Source: an uncultured bacterium (GTDB lineage Bacteria > Bacillota > Clostridia > Oscillospirales > Ruminococcaceae). From it: DNA of 64,000 nt. A program made the translations under genes and the position numbers. The notes below the pieces were generated by a model that was not told the origin of the DNA, made no database searches, and saw only the letters and a list, made by a program, of their open reading frames with translations. Below, in pieces: positions 24,603-33,464 of the stretch. Location: NCBI GenBank assembly GCA_934875375.1, contig CAKXHL010000005.1:62001-126000 (forward strand), in the 5' to 3' direction. How positions within the stretch are numbered: position 1 is the first letter of the stretch; every line of letters begins with the position of its first letter.

Positions 24603-25127
24603 ATGAAAAAAATCATTGCTTTGACTCTGGCCCTGTTGATGCTGGCCGGCTGTGGCGCTACCACCGTAAAAACCGGACTGGGTGCCATCACCACTGGTTC
24701 CGCTTCTGACGCTACTGACGATGCGGACGGCAAATTCCAGGCAAATGTGACCATCTGTGCTGCTACTTTCGATGCCAACGGCAAAATCCTGGGCGTATCT
24801 TTTGATGCGATTCAGCCGAAAGTAACTTATGATACCGAGGGTAAAGTTGTCACCGTCAGCGAAGAGCAGAAAACCAAAAAAGAGCTGGGCGACGAGTATG
24901 GCATGAGAGATTCTTCCGGCATTAAAAAGGAAGTCGGCGAGCAGATGACCGCTCTGGAAGATTACCTGAAAGGTAAAACCGCTGCGGATGCTGTTGCTAC
25001 TCCTACCAAACAGAGAGACGAAAACCATACTCGTGTACCGGATGTTGCTGATCTGGAAAGCAGCTGCACCATTGATATCGGTTCTTTCCTGGATTGCTTG
25101 CAGAAAGCTTACGATAACGCGAAATAA
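24603..25127 (+). CDS. Lipoprotein with FMN-binding-like C-terminus
   Basis: This 174-residue lipoprotein has the lipobox LAGC at residues 14-17. Residues 25-110 follow a pattern seen in exported FMN-binding-related proteins of Firmicutes (TGLGAITTGSASDATDDADG, then FDANGKILGVSFDAIQPKV and KKELGDEYGM). Near the end, DLESSCT (150-156) aligns position for position with the ApbE target D-x-x-[ST]-G-A-T, keeping the Asp, Ser and acceptor Thr, with a C-terminal helix at the usual distance. Together with the divergent apbE gene this suggests covalent flavin and cell-surface electron transfer. This is inference. The gene is monocistronic with a strong promoter and terminator. Confidence 0.72.
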   Translation: MKKIIALTLALLMLAGCGATTVKTGLGAITTGSASDATDDADGKFQANVTICAATFDANGKILGVSFDAIQPKVTYDTEGKVVTVSEEQKTKKELGDEYGMRDSSGIKKEVGEQMTALEDYLKGKTAADAVATPTKQRDENHTRVPDVADLESSCTIDIGSFLDCLQKAYDNAK

Positions 25128-25175
25128 TTTTGTTTTTCGAATTCCTTTTTTAGCACAACCACTCAACTTGAGTGC

Positions 25176-25208
25176 AAACGGGACTGGTTCAGCCAGTCCC
25201 GTTTTTTA
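25176..25208 (+). terminator. Terminator after the lipoprotein gene
   Basis: AAACGGGACTGG / CCAGTCCCGTTTTTT hairpin with a small loop and T-run. Confidence 0.92.
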
Positions 25209-25431
25209 TGCCAAATTTATTAGCAAAGAAATATTGTGAAAAGATCAACACTAAAATATTGAAACAATCAAATTTTTGAAAAATTTGTTTCTGACAAATT
25301 CCACCTCCTTCTGTCCAATGAATAAGATAGTTTTTCATATGGGTGAGCTCTTCTCTGCTCCTGTTTCGATACTATTCTTCTCAGCTTTCTTACTGCAACG
25401 ATTATTTTATGTATTTATAAAAATGAAAAGA
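25209..25431. other. AT-rich gap without a supported gene
   Basis: Between two terminators. It holds only a short minus-strand frame of about 49 codons lacking a ribosome site, and no recognisable RNA or repeat. Confidence 0.5.
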
Positions 25432-25468
25432 AAAAGGGACATGCAATTATAATTGCATGTCCCTTTGG
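25432..25468 (-). terminator. Terminator of the oad operon
   Basis: AAAGGGACATGCAATTA / TAATTGCATGTCCCTTT, a near-perfect palindrome followed on the minus strand by TTCTTTTC. It lies 12 bases after the oadA stop. Confidence 0.88.
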
Positions 25469-25480
25469 GAAAAATCCATT

Positions 25481-26905
25481 TTATTTTGAAAGATCTTCAA
25501 CGTACAAAATCCGTTCACCGGCTTCATTGGTCGGCGCAGCTTTTGTCTGCGGATTTTTTGCAGCCTCGCGGGCTTCAAAAAACTTCATTGCAACTTGAGG
25601 GAACAGAGCGTAGCTCAGAACATCCTCTTCTTTCTCCATATGGTCTTTTATCTCTTCTCGATATTTTTCAAGTTCAGGCTCCAGAAGATCTGCCGGGCGG
25701 CAGGTGATAATCTCTTCATCTCCAATCGCCTTTTTCCGAACTTCTTCATTCACGGGAGCCGGGAGCGCACCGTATTCTCCGCGCAGCAGACCTTTTGACT
25801 CTTTCGGGAACATCTTATAACGTTCACCGGAGACAACATTCAAAACAGCCTGAGAACCAACAATCTGGCTCGTGGGAGTAACCAGCGGCGGATAACCAAA
25901 ATCTTTTCGAACCCGTGGAATTTCTGCCAGAACATCATAGTACTTGTCTTCTGCATTCGCCTGCTTCAACTGAGAAATCAGGTTGGACAGCATGCCGCCA
26001 GGAACCTGATACAGCAGAGTATTGGTATCTACATTCAGAACCTTCGGATCCAAAAAGCCATCTGCTTTTAATTTGTTCGCTACTTTACGGAAATGAGCTG
26101 CCGCTTTGCTCAACTGTTCCAGATCTAAACCAGTATCTCTTTCCGTTCCTTTCAGCGTAGCAACCAAAGCTTCGGTAGCCGGTTGGGATGTGCCGTTTGC
26201 CAAAGGAGACAGCGCACAGTCTACAATATCCACGCCGGCTGTAGCTGCCATCAAATTGGTCATATCACCAGTACCCGTGGTATTGTGTGTATGCAAGTGA
26301 ATCGGTACATCAATATTTTCTTTCAGCTTTTTCACCAGAGAATATGCATCATAGGGCAACAACAGATTTGCCATATCTTTGATGCAGATAACATCTGCGC
26401 CCATTTCCTGCAATTTTACTGCAAGCTTTACAAAGTAGTCTTCATTATGAACGGGACTTACCGTATAACTGATGGCTGCCTCACAAATACCGCCATATTC
26501 CTTGGTGTATTTCATCGCGGCGGCCATATTTCTAGGATCATTCAAAGCATCAAAAATACGGACAACATCAATCCCGTTTTCGATGGACTTTTTGCAGAAT
26601 TCCTCTACCACGTCGTCTGCATAATGTTTGTATCCCAAAATATTCTGTCCGCGCAGCAGCATCTGCAACTTGGTTTTCGGCATTGCTTTACGCAACGCAC
26701 GTAAGCGTTCCCATGGATCTTCGTTCAAAAAACGCATGCAGGCGTCAAAAGTTGCCCCGCCCCAGCATTCCAAAGACCAGTATCCCATATTGTCCAATAA
26801 TTCGCACGCAGGGAGCATATCCTCCAAACGCATACGGGTCGCAGCTTGGGATTGATGGGCATCACGCAAAATGGTATCTGTAATTTTCAGCGGATTTTTC
26901 GCCAT
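25481..26905 (-). CDS. oadA: Oxaloacetate/methylmalonyl-CoA decarboxylase alpha subunit (carboxyltransferase)
   Basis: This 474-residue biotin-dependent carboxyltransferase has the barrel with DTILRDAHQSQAATR (start), VICIKDMANLLLP with the carboxy-accepting Lys region, and HLHTHNTTGTGDM with metal-binding histidines, followed by the conserved PYC_OADA tail. Unlike enterobacterial OadA it lacks the C-terminal biotin domain, which is a separate gene at 28124. The complex decarboxylates a biotin-linked substrate and exports Na+. Substrate choice (oxaloacetate or another acyl) cannot be fixed from this sequence, although the barrel resembles OadA/PycB. It is last in the operon oadG-carrier-oadB-oadA. 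Confidence 0.92.
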   Translation of the reverse strand: MAKNPLKITDTILRDAHQSQAATRMRLEDMLPACELLDNMGYWSLECWGGATFDACMRFLNEDPWERLRALRKAMPKTKLQMLLRGQNILGYKHYADDVVEEFCKKSIENGIDVVRIFDALNDPRNMAAAMKYTKEYGGICEAAISYTVSPVHNEDYFVKLAVKLQEMGADVICIKDMANLLLPYDAYSLVKKLKENIDVPIHLHTHNTTGTGDMTNLMAATAGVDIVDCALSPLANGTSQPATEALVATLKGTERDTGLDLEQLSKAAAHFRKVANKLKADGFLDPKVLNVDTNTLLYQVPGGMLSNLISQLKQANAEDKYYDVLAEIPRVRKDFGYPPLVTPTSQIVGSQAVLNVVSGERYKMFPKESKGLLRGEYGALPAPVNEEVRKKAIGDEEIITCRPADLLEPELEKYREEIKDHMEKEEDVLSYALFPQVAMKFFEAREAAKNPQTKAAPTNEAGERILYVEDLSK

Positions 26906-26917
26906 ACTATTCCCTCC

Positions 26918-28090
26918 TTATTTCGCGCCAAACAACGCCATGAATACACCGGCAGCGATCGCAGAGCCAATTACACCAGCAACGTTGGGACCCATAGCGT
27001 GCATCAGCAGGAAGTTGCCGGGCTTCGCTTTCTGGCCTTCAACATTGGAAACGCGGGCGGCCATCGGAACAGCGGAAACACCGGCGGAACCAATCAAAGG
27101 ATTGATTTTCTCTTTTACAAACAGGTTCATAAACTTTGCAAGCAGAACGCCGCCAGCAGTGCCGAATCCAAAAGCTACAATGCCCATTGCCAAAATTGCC
27201 AATGTTTTCAGATTCAGGAAATTTTCTGCGGTAGCAGTAGCGCCTACAGAAATACCCAGCAAAACAGTTACAATATTCATCAGTTCATTTTGAACAGTCT
27301 TGCTCAAACGTTCTACAACCCCGCACTCACGCATCAGATTACCTAACATCAGACAACCAACCAGAGCACCGGCAGAAGGAACCAGCAACGCTACAAAGGC
27401 AGTTACAACAATCGGGAAAATAATCTTTTCGATCTTCTTCACCGGGCGCAGCTGTTTCATTTCGATTTCACGCTCTTTTTTCGTTGTCAAGGCACGCATA
27501 ATCGGCGGCTGTATTACCGGTACCAAGGCCATATACGAATATGCGGCGACCGCAATTGGGCCTAACAAAGCAGGCGCCAGCCGAGATGCAACATAAATCG
27601 CAGTCGGACCATCAGCGCCACCGATGATACCAACCGATGCGGCTTCTTCCGGCAAAAAGCCCAAATAGCGCATACCGATAAAAGTAATAAAGATGCCCAA
27701 TTGTGCGGCGGCACCCAACAGCAAACTCTTGGGGTTTGCGATCAACGGACCAAAGTCGGTCATGGCACCAACGCCAATAAAAATCAGGCAGGGATAAATG
27801 CCCAATTTTACACCTAAATACAAAATATCAATTAGACCTGCATTACCAGCCGCAAACTGAGTCCAGTCCACATGGCCTCCGGTAAAAAAGTCAGCATGAT
27901 ACATTCCTGCGCCAGGCAGATTGGTCAACAGCATGCCAAATGCAATTGGCAAAAGCAGCAATGGTTCAAAGCCTTTTTTAATAGCTAAGTACAGCAAAAC
28001 ACAGGCAATTGCCATCATAATCAGAACTTTGGGATCCGACCCAAGAAGGTAAAATCCGGTTTGACGCAAGAAATCTAAAATTGCCTCCAC
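26918..28090 (-). CDS. oadB: Na+-translocating decarboxylase beta subunit
   Basis: OadB (390 residues) is the integral membrane subunit that couples decarboxylation of carboxybiotin to Na+ export. About nine to eleven membrane helices are visible, with the family motifs LIFIGVGAMTDFGPL, SVGIIGGADGPTAIY (the region of the Na+-binding Asp) and a second half with NLMRECGVVERLS and GSAGVSAVPMAARV. The start is GTG 28090 behind AAAGGAG with 11-base spacing. It is normal length and 12 bases from oadA. Confidence 0.95.
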   Translation of the reverse strand: MEAILDFLRQTGFYLLGSDPKVLIMMAIACVLLYLAIKKGFEPLLLLPIAFGMLLTNLPGAGMYHADFFTGGHVDWTQFAAGNAGLIDILYLGVKLGIYPCLIFIGVGAMTDFGPLIANPKSLLLGAAAQLGIFITFIGMRYLGFLPEEAASVGIIGGADGPTAIYVASRLAPALLGPIAVAAYSYMALVPVIQPPIMRALTTKKEREIEMKQLRPVKKIEKIIFPIVVTAFVALLVPSAGALVGCLMLGNLMRECGVVERLSKTVQNELMNIVTVLLGISVGATATAENFLNLKTLAILAMGIVAFGFGTAGGVLLAKFMNLFVKEKINPLIGSAGVSAVPMAARVSNVEGQKAKPGNFLLMHAMGPNVAGVIGSAIAAGVFMALFGAK

Positions 28091-28123
28091 GTGTTTTCAC
28101 ACTCCTTTCAAAAATTAAAGGGA

Positions 28124-28495
28124 TTAGTCGAGGGTTACAAGGAGTGCGCCGCTTTCAACGGTAGAGCCCTTCTGAACATTTACCGAAGTGACAGTTCCAT
28201 CTTTGGGAGCCATAATTTCATTTTCCATCTTCATGGCTTCCAAAATCAGCAAAACTTGTCCCTTTTTCACCGCATCGCCAACTTTTACATTGACATTCAG
28301 GATATTTCCAGGCATTGGGCTGACGATCTGTTCGCTTCCGGCAGAGGCAGCGGCAGGTGCAGGGGCAACAGCAGGAGCCGGTGCCGCCTGAGGAGCGGGA
28401 GCAGCCGGTTTAGAGGCTTCTGCACCGGTCACTTCTTCCAAGGTAATTTCATAATCGGTTCCATTTACATTTACACGATACTTTTTCATAATCAA
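28124..28495 (-). CDS. Biotin carboxyl carrier protein of the decarboxylase
   Basis: This 123-residue protein has a flexible Ala/Pro-rich linker (~residues 30-50) joining an N-terminal beta segment to a biotinyl domain, with the biotin-accepting lysine in ILEAMKMENEI. It carries CO2 as carboxybiotin from the OadA site to OadB. In many anaerobes this domain is a free protein (called MmdC, GcdC or OadD-like), as here between oadG and oadB. I leave the symbol empty because naming depends on the substrate. Confidence 0.93.
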   Translation of the reverse strand: MIMKKYRVNVNGTDYEITLEEVTGAEASKPAAPAPQAAPAPAVAPAPAAASAGSEQIVSPMPGNILNVNVKVGDAVKKGQVLLILEAMKMENEIMAPKDGTVTSVNVQKGSTVESGALLVTLD

Positions 28496-28518
28496 ATGAC
28501 CTCTCCTCTAAATTGGTG

Positions 28519-28797
28519 TTAAATTTTTTGAACAGAAAGAATGCGAATTTTCGAGACGTCCGTCCCCATCTCTTCAGCAATGACGGCGGAGACAGCAGCA
28601 ATAAACTCCTGCCGGTTCGGAATAGACGCTTCAGCCGGAGCGGCGGGCGCTGCAGATGGGACAACAACTGCCGGTTGCGTTGGATTTTTACCAATTTTAG
28701 AACAAATAGCGCTCATCAATTTGCAAAGAATAATAATGCAAATCAATCCAACAAAGACAGTACCAAGACCCAAACCTAAAACAAAAAGATTTGACAT
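28519..28797 (-). CDS. oadG: Decarboxylase gamma subunit (OadG family)
   Basis: This 92-residue protein has one N-terminal membrane helix (LFVLGLGLGTVFVGLICIIILCKLM), an Ala/Pro linker and a short conserved C-terminus (NRQEFIAAVSAVIAEEMGTDVSKIRILSVQKI). OadG-type subunits hold the soluble carboxyltransferase onto the membrane subunit. It is first in the operon, behind GGAGGAAAGGAGGTACG, with two overlapping ribosome-site-like GGAGG stretches. Confidence 0.88.
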   Translation of the reverse strand: MSNLFVLGLGLGTVFVGLICIIILCKLMSAICSKIGKNPTQPAVVVPSAAPAAPAEASIPNRQEFIAAVSAVIAEEMGTDVSKIRILSVQKI

Positions 28798-28974
28798 TTT
28801 TCGTACCTCCTTTCCTCCACTATTGCTTCTTAAAAATATTTAATCTTTTCATTTTACAACGAAAAGGATCAAACCGAAACGTAAAAACACATCCAAAATA
28901 CAGGCATTATTTGCAAAAATCCGCAATATTTCGTGGTAATTTGTCAATTCTTAAAAAATATCCAAATCAAATTT

Positions 28975-29003
28975 ATCATAACATATTTTTAAAAATATTA
29001 CAA
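28975..29003 (-). promoter_or_regulatory. Candidate promoter of the oad operon
   Basis: Minus strand TTGTAA (29003-28998), 17 bases containing the palindrome ATATTTTTAAAAATAT, then TATGAT (28980-28975). It is ~170 bases before oadG. The -35 match is weak. The rest of the 28798-29182 gap is AT-rich and shows no gene. Confidence 0.45.
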
Positions 29004-29182
29004 TCTCTTTTGGGACAAAAAACATATATGTGTGTTAACTTTTCTTAATATTTTAAACTGTCCCCAAATTTCTCGGCAGAAAATTTTCATCATCGGAATG
29101 ATAATCGTTCTACCACGCCGCCCTTCCCCCCTTTTTTCCGGACAGACAAGCTAATTGTTTATTGCTGCAAAAACTTTTTTTC

Positions 29183-29223
29183 AAAAAGTAATGCTCCCGG
29201 GTACTATTTACCCGAGAGCATTA
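29183..29223 (-). terminator. Terminator after secF
   Basis: TAATGCTCTCGGGTA / TACCCGGGAGCATTA (minus strand, one mismatch) followed by CTTTTTG, 16 bases after the secF stop. Confidence 0.88.
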
Positions 29224-29238
29224 CATAAAAAGAGTAAA

Positions 29239-30159
29239 TTATGCTTTTTTAGGCTGTGCGCTTTTTCTTCCTTTCCATGATACCCATAATTCAGGCGCTA
29301 AGCATACAGAAGAGAATAAGCCTGCAATCATACCGACGATCATGGGGAAAGCAAAAGAAAGAATGGATTCTAATTGATATACCACCGCAACCACGCAAAC
29401 CGTAACCAGCGCGATCATCGTTGTGATGGTAGTCATCACGCTGCGCTTCAAGGTCTGATTGATGCTGACATTGACCAGCTCATCCAGAGGTGTAGAACCG
29501 CCCAAAAGCCGCTTATTTTCACGAACGCGGTCGTAAATAACGATTGTATTATTAATTGAATAACCTAAAATCGTCAAAGCCGCCGCAATAAAATTATCAT
29601 TGAGTGGAATCCGAAGGAACAAAAATGCGGCAAACACCCAAATCATGTCATGTACCAATGCAACTACACACATGGCGCCAGCAGACCATCCACCAATCTT
29701 ACGGAAACGAAACGCAATATAGACCACCATCAAGAGAGAGGCAAAGGCAACCGCTACCAAACATTTTGTAAAGAACTCTTTTCCCATTGTGGGATCGACA
29801 TTATCTGTTTCTTCAATTTTAATATGGTTGTCCGGGAAATTTTCCTCCATTGCCTGTGTTAGCTGTTCATGCATTTCAGTAGTCAGGCTACCTGACCCAG
29901 CTACTGTGATCACAACAGAATTAATTCCGCTGGCCACGTCTTGCGACTCCTGCACATTTACGCTACCAATAATTTCTTGGGCAACACTCGCTACTTCGGA
30001 AGACGATAACTCACCTGTATAAGAATAAGTAATCATCGATCCACCTTTAAATTGGATATCCATCGGAACACCTAAAATAACTGCTGTTCCAAAAATAACG
30101 ACCATGCAAATTGCGGCAATGATATAAAACCACTTTCGATTTCCAACAAAATTAATCAT
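29239..30159 (-). CDS. secF: Protein translocase subunit SecF
   Basis: SecF (306 residues) is the partner of SecD in the proton-motive-force-driven stage of protein export. It has an N-terminal helix with FKGGSMITYSY, a periplasmic domain (~40-130) and five further helices. Motifs are YSINNTIVIYDRVREN and SINQTLKRSVMTTITT, both typical of SecF. Its ATG overlaps the secD stop by one base, so the pair is translationally coupled. A terminator follows. Confidence 0.97.
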   Translation of the reverse strand: MINFVGNRKWFYIIAAICMVVIFGTAVILGVPMDIQFKGGSMITYSYTGELSSSEVASVAQEIIGSVNVQESQDVASGINSVVITVAGSGSLTTEMHEQLTQAMEENFPDNHIKIEETDNVDPTMGKEFFTKCLVAVAFASLLMVVYIAFRFRKIGGWSAGAMCVVALVHDMIWVFAAFLFLRIPLNDNFIAAALTILGYSINNTIVIYDRVRENKRLLGGSTPLDELVNVSINQTLKRSVMTTITTMIALVTVCVVAVVYQLESILSFAFPMIVGMIAGLFSSVCLAPELWVSWKGRKSAQPKKA

Positions 30160-31550
30160 TATTTGTCACCTCCGTACAGCCATGCCTTGCGGAAGGGTTT
30201 GAACCTCGAAATGGATTTCAGCATCAGTCTCGAAGCGGTAACGCCCATGATAAAGTTCATAATAATACCGACAAGCAACGTATATCCGAATGAATAGATC
30301 GTACCAGCAGTTGAAGCGCCAAACGCAAAAAAGACAGGAGATAACAGCGTTGCAAAAATGCTGTCGGTCGGGCCAAACGCCCCCATCAAAATCACAGCGA
30401 CAAAAATAACGGTAATATTTCCATCGAAAATTGCGGTAAATCCACGTTTATACCCAATATTCAAAGCATTATCCAGCGATTTTCCGGCCTTCAGCTCTTC
30501 CTTAATCCGCTCAGCGGTAATGATATTGGCATCAACGCCAACACCCAAAGACAAAATGATACCTGCAATGCCAGGTAATGTTAATGTAAAGCTGGGGATA
30601 GTGGAGAAAAATCCGGTAAGCGCTACAATGGTACCCACCAATTGCCCCAACAGAGCAATCGCTGCGACTGCGCCCGGCAGTCGGTAGAAAACGATAACAA
30701 ACACGGCAACCAAAACAAAAGCGATTGCGCCGGCCAAAACCATGGCATCCTTCGCACCCATACCCAAGGTCGCGGATATGGAGCGGAAGTTTTCAGTTTC
30801 TAACTTAAACGGCAATGCGCCGCCATTGATTTTGTTTGCCAGATCAGTTGCAGATTCTAGCGTGAAATTACCAGTAATGCTGGCAGAGCCATCGGTAATC
30901 TGCGTACTCACTGTCGGATAAGAAATCACATTCTCATCCATCCAAATGGAAATCGGGGTATTTGTCCCGGCCAGACGGCCTGTCGCTTCGGAAAAAGCGG
31001 TAACACCCGATTCCTTTAACTCCAGCAAAACCACATACTGATTTTGCTCGTCTACTCCAACCGACGCCTTTTTTACATCGCTTCCAGTCAGAATGATTTT
31101 TTCTGCAGTAAGACCAGTGGGCTTCCCTTCATTATCTACTTCATACCCTTCACGGAAGGTCAGCAATGCCGTTTCACCCAACTCTGCAACTGCTTTCTCC
31201 GGGTCAAAATCTGTTTCATCTTCTTTCCACGGGAAACGGACAATGACACGGTTTTTATTCAAATCCGTGTATACCTCGTAATCCGTAATATTCTGATTTA
31301 CCAGCCGCAGTTTGATGATGGACTCTGCCGCAGCCATCTGCTCTTCTGTCGGGTCCACATCCGCCGGCGCACAAAAAGTAACATCTACGCCACCGCGAAT
31401 ATCAATACCCCACCGAATATCGTCTGCACCCTTAATTATCGTCTTTTCTACATCTCCAAAATAGGATGTCACTCCAAAAAAAGACAAATAAGTAAGGACT
31501 GCAATCAATACGACAACGATGAAAAATACTGGTTTTCCAACTCGTTTCAT
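30159..31550 (-). CDS. secD: Protein translocase subunit SecD
   Basis: SecD (463 residues) has the N-terminal helix, DIRGGVDVTF, a large extracytoplasmic domain, and the C-terminal membrane domain with LPGIAGIILSLGVGVDANIITAERIKEE and NGGALP(F), the family hallmark. I start it at ATG 31550, 7 bases after GGAGG. The frame includes a TTG two codons earlier. It has a sigma-A promoter of its own and is coupled to secF. Confidence 0.97.
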   Translation of the reverse strand: MKRVGKPVFFIVVVLIAVLTYLSFFGVTSYFGDVEKTIIKGADDIRWGIDIRGGVDVTFCAPADVDPTEEQMAAAESIIKLRLVNQNITDYEVYTDLNKNRVIVRFPWKEDETDFDPEKAVAELGETALLTFREGYEVDNEGKPTGLTAEKIILTGSDVKKASVGVDEQNQYVVLLELKESGVTAFSEATGRLAGTNTPISIWMDENVISYPTVSTQITDGSASITGNFTLESATDLANKINGGALPFKLETENFRSISATLGMGAKDAMVLAGAIAFVLVAVFVIVFYRLPGAVAAIALLGQLVGTIVALTGFFSTIPSFTLTLPGIAGIILSLGVGVDANIITAERIKEELKAGKSLDNALNIGYKRGFTAIFDGNITVIFVAVILMGAFGPTDSIFATLLSPVFFAFGASTAGTIYSFGYTLLVGIIMNFIMGVTASRLMLKSISRFKPFRKAWLYGGDK

Positions 31551-31635
31551 GTGCAATCCTCCAATGTTCTTCTAGCCTGATTCCTTTTGAAAGAATAATA
31601 CCCTGCTTGTCCGGAACCTGACATTCATAAAGTTG

Positions 31636-31664
31636 ATTATAGGTGAAAAACTGTTAAAAGTCAA
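31636..31664 (-). promoter_or_regulatory. Sigma-A promoter of secDF
   Basis: Minus strand TTGACT (31664-31659), 17 bases, TATAAT (31641-31636), about 85 bases before secD. Confidence 0.85.
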
Positions 31665-31750
31665 CAAAAAATCTGATTCTGCTCTCAAGGATGCTGAGCC
31701 GGGCTGACAAGCAAAGATTGTCCGCACCGTTCTTTTGCATTCTCCGCGAA

Positions 31751-33181
31751 TCAAACGCTCAATTGAACCTTTTCACCCAAAATGTCTTTATTCTTTTCCA
31801 AAATCGGCCCAATTACGTCTCGGATAAATTCTTCCGTCTGCTCTACGCTGCGGCCGACATAATGAATCGGTTTGAGCACACCAGCAAGTTCCTCTTTTGT
31901 GATCTGGAAAGCAGGATCTGCGCAGACCCGGTCGATCATATCGTTTTCCAGCCCTTCTTCCTTTACTCTTTTTGCGGCGGCCAGTGCGTGGACCCGCAGT
32001 TTTTCATGAAGCTGTTGGCGGTTCCCGCCTTTTTTCACTGCGCTCATCATGATATTTTCGGTAGCCATAAACGGCAATTCTCTCATGACTCTCTGTTCAA
32101 TCACTTTAGGATAAACCACCAACCCGTCGCAAACATTAATCATAATGTTCAAAATGGAGTCCACTGCCAAAAAGCCCTCTGCAACTGAAATTCTTTTGTT
32201 GGCAGAATCGTCCAATGTACGCTCGAACCACTGTGTTGCCGCAGTAAATGCTGGATTCAGTGTATCCACCATCACATACCGAGCCAGAGCGCAAATCCGT
32301 TCGCTGCGCATAGGATTACGCTTATAAGGCATGGCGGAGGAACCGATCTGGTGCGCTTCAAACGGTTCTTCCATCTCTTTGAAATTTTGCAGAATACGCA
32401 AATCATTGGCAAATTTACTCGCGCTTTGCGCAATTCCGCCCAGTGTATTCAGAACTTGTGCATCTACCTTGCGGGAATACGTCTGTCCGGACACCGGCAC
32501 TACTTTATCAAAACCCATAGATGACGAAATGATCTGATCCAGTTTTTTTATTTTTTGCGAATCGCCGTCAAACAATTCCACAAAGCTGGCTTGTGTGCCG
32601 GTCGTGCCTTTGGAGCCTAATAAACGGAAATTGTCCAACCGGTATTCTACCTCTTCCAGATCCATCAATAGTTCGTTGATCCATAAAGTGGCCCGTTTTC
32701 CTACTGTTGTCAGCTGGGCCGGCTGCAAATGGGTATAAGCCAGCGCCGGCATGTCTTTATATTTCAGTGCAAAATCAGAAAGCAGTGAAATCACATTCAA
32801 AAGTTTTCTTTTGACCGCTTTCATCGCTTCGCGCATCGTTACTATATCGGTATTGTCTCCCACATAACAGGAAGTCGCACCCAAATGGATGATCCCCTGC
32901 GCTTTGGGGCACTGGACTCCATAAGCGTAGACGTGGCTCATTACATCATGGCGCACCTCTTTTTCCCGTGCTTCTGCTACTTCATAATTAATATCGTCTT
33001 TATGTGCTTCCAGCTCGGCGATCTGCTCATCCGTGATGTCCAGTCCCAGCTCTTTTTCCGCTTTCGCCAGCGCAATCCACAAACGGCGCCAGGTTTTAAA
33101 CTTAAAATCTGCGGAAAACAGGTACTGCATCTCTTTACTGGCATAACGAGTGCTGAAGGGGCTTTCATAGTTCGTCCTCAT
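31751..33181 (-). CDS. purB: Adenylosuccinate lyase
   Basis: PurB (476 residues) splits SAICAR to AICAR and adenylosuccinate to AMP in purine synthesis. Fumarase/aspartase-fold motifs are present: GATSCYVGDNTD, the TTGTQASF loop, and the signature GSSAMPYKRNPMRSERI with its catalytic serine. The C-terminal domain ends normally. The upstream leader is ~140 bases long and holds a GC-rich stem followed by CTTTTTG, possibly an attenuator. It is monocistronic. Its product AICAR (ZMP) is chemically linked to the ZTP riboswitch ahead of pflB. Confidence 0.96.
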   Translation of the reverse strand: MRTNYESPFSTRYASKEMQYLFSADFKFKTWRRLWIALAKAEKELGLDITDEQIAELEAHKDDINYEVAEAREKEVRHDVMSHVYAYGVQCPKAQGIIHLGATSCYVGDNTDIVTMREAMKAVKRKLLNVISLLSDFALKYKDMPALAYTHLQPAQLTTVGKRATLWINELLMDLEEVEYRLDNFRLLGSKGTTGTQASFVELFDGDSQKIKKLDQIISSSMGFDKVVPVSGQTYSRKVDAQVLNTLGGIAQSASKFANDLRILQNFKEMEEPFEAHQIGSSAMPYKRNPMRSERICALARYVMVDTLNPAFTAATQWFERTLDDSANKRISVAEGFLAVDSILNIMINVCDGLVVYPKVIEQRVMRELPFMATENIMMSAVKKGGNRQQLHEKLRVHALAAAKRVKEEGLENDMIDRVCADPAFQITKEELAGVLKPIHYVGRSVEQTEEFIRDVIGPILEKNKDILGEKVQLSV

Positions 33182-33326
33182 AGTTCCTTGATTCCTCCAT
33201 TGATTGCAGCCGGTATGTCGGCCTTTTTCTTCCAGGTAAAAACCGTTTCAGCAAAAAGGGCCGGCCAAGCCAGCCTCTCGCTTTTTTGAGATTTTTTACA
33301 AAAAAACCGATGCAAATGATGTTGAC

Positions 33327-33356
33327 ATTATACCACAAATCCCGCCAATGTGGCAA
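33327..33356 (-). promoter_or_regulatory. Promoter of purB
   Basis: Minus strand TTGCCA (33356-33351), 18 bases, TATAAT (33332-33327). Confidence 0.7.
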
Positions 33357-33464
33357 TGCTTATTTTGCCTTTCATAAAAGGGTGGCATAAGGAAAATTTA
33401 ATAAGGCGGGCCTTCGCAAAATGCATTTGTCCTGGCATCCGCACCAATTCTAAAAAAGGAGTTG

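Noticed and set aside
25213..25340. 49-codon minus-strand frame beginning MKNYLIHW in the gap before the oad terminator
   Set aside because: No ribosome site before the ATG and AT-rich composition. It runs into the lipoprotein terminator and shows no recognisable motif.
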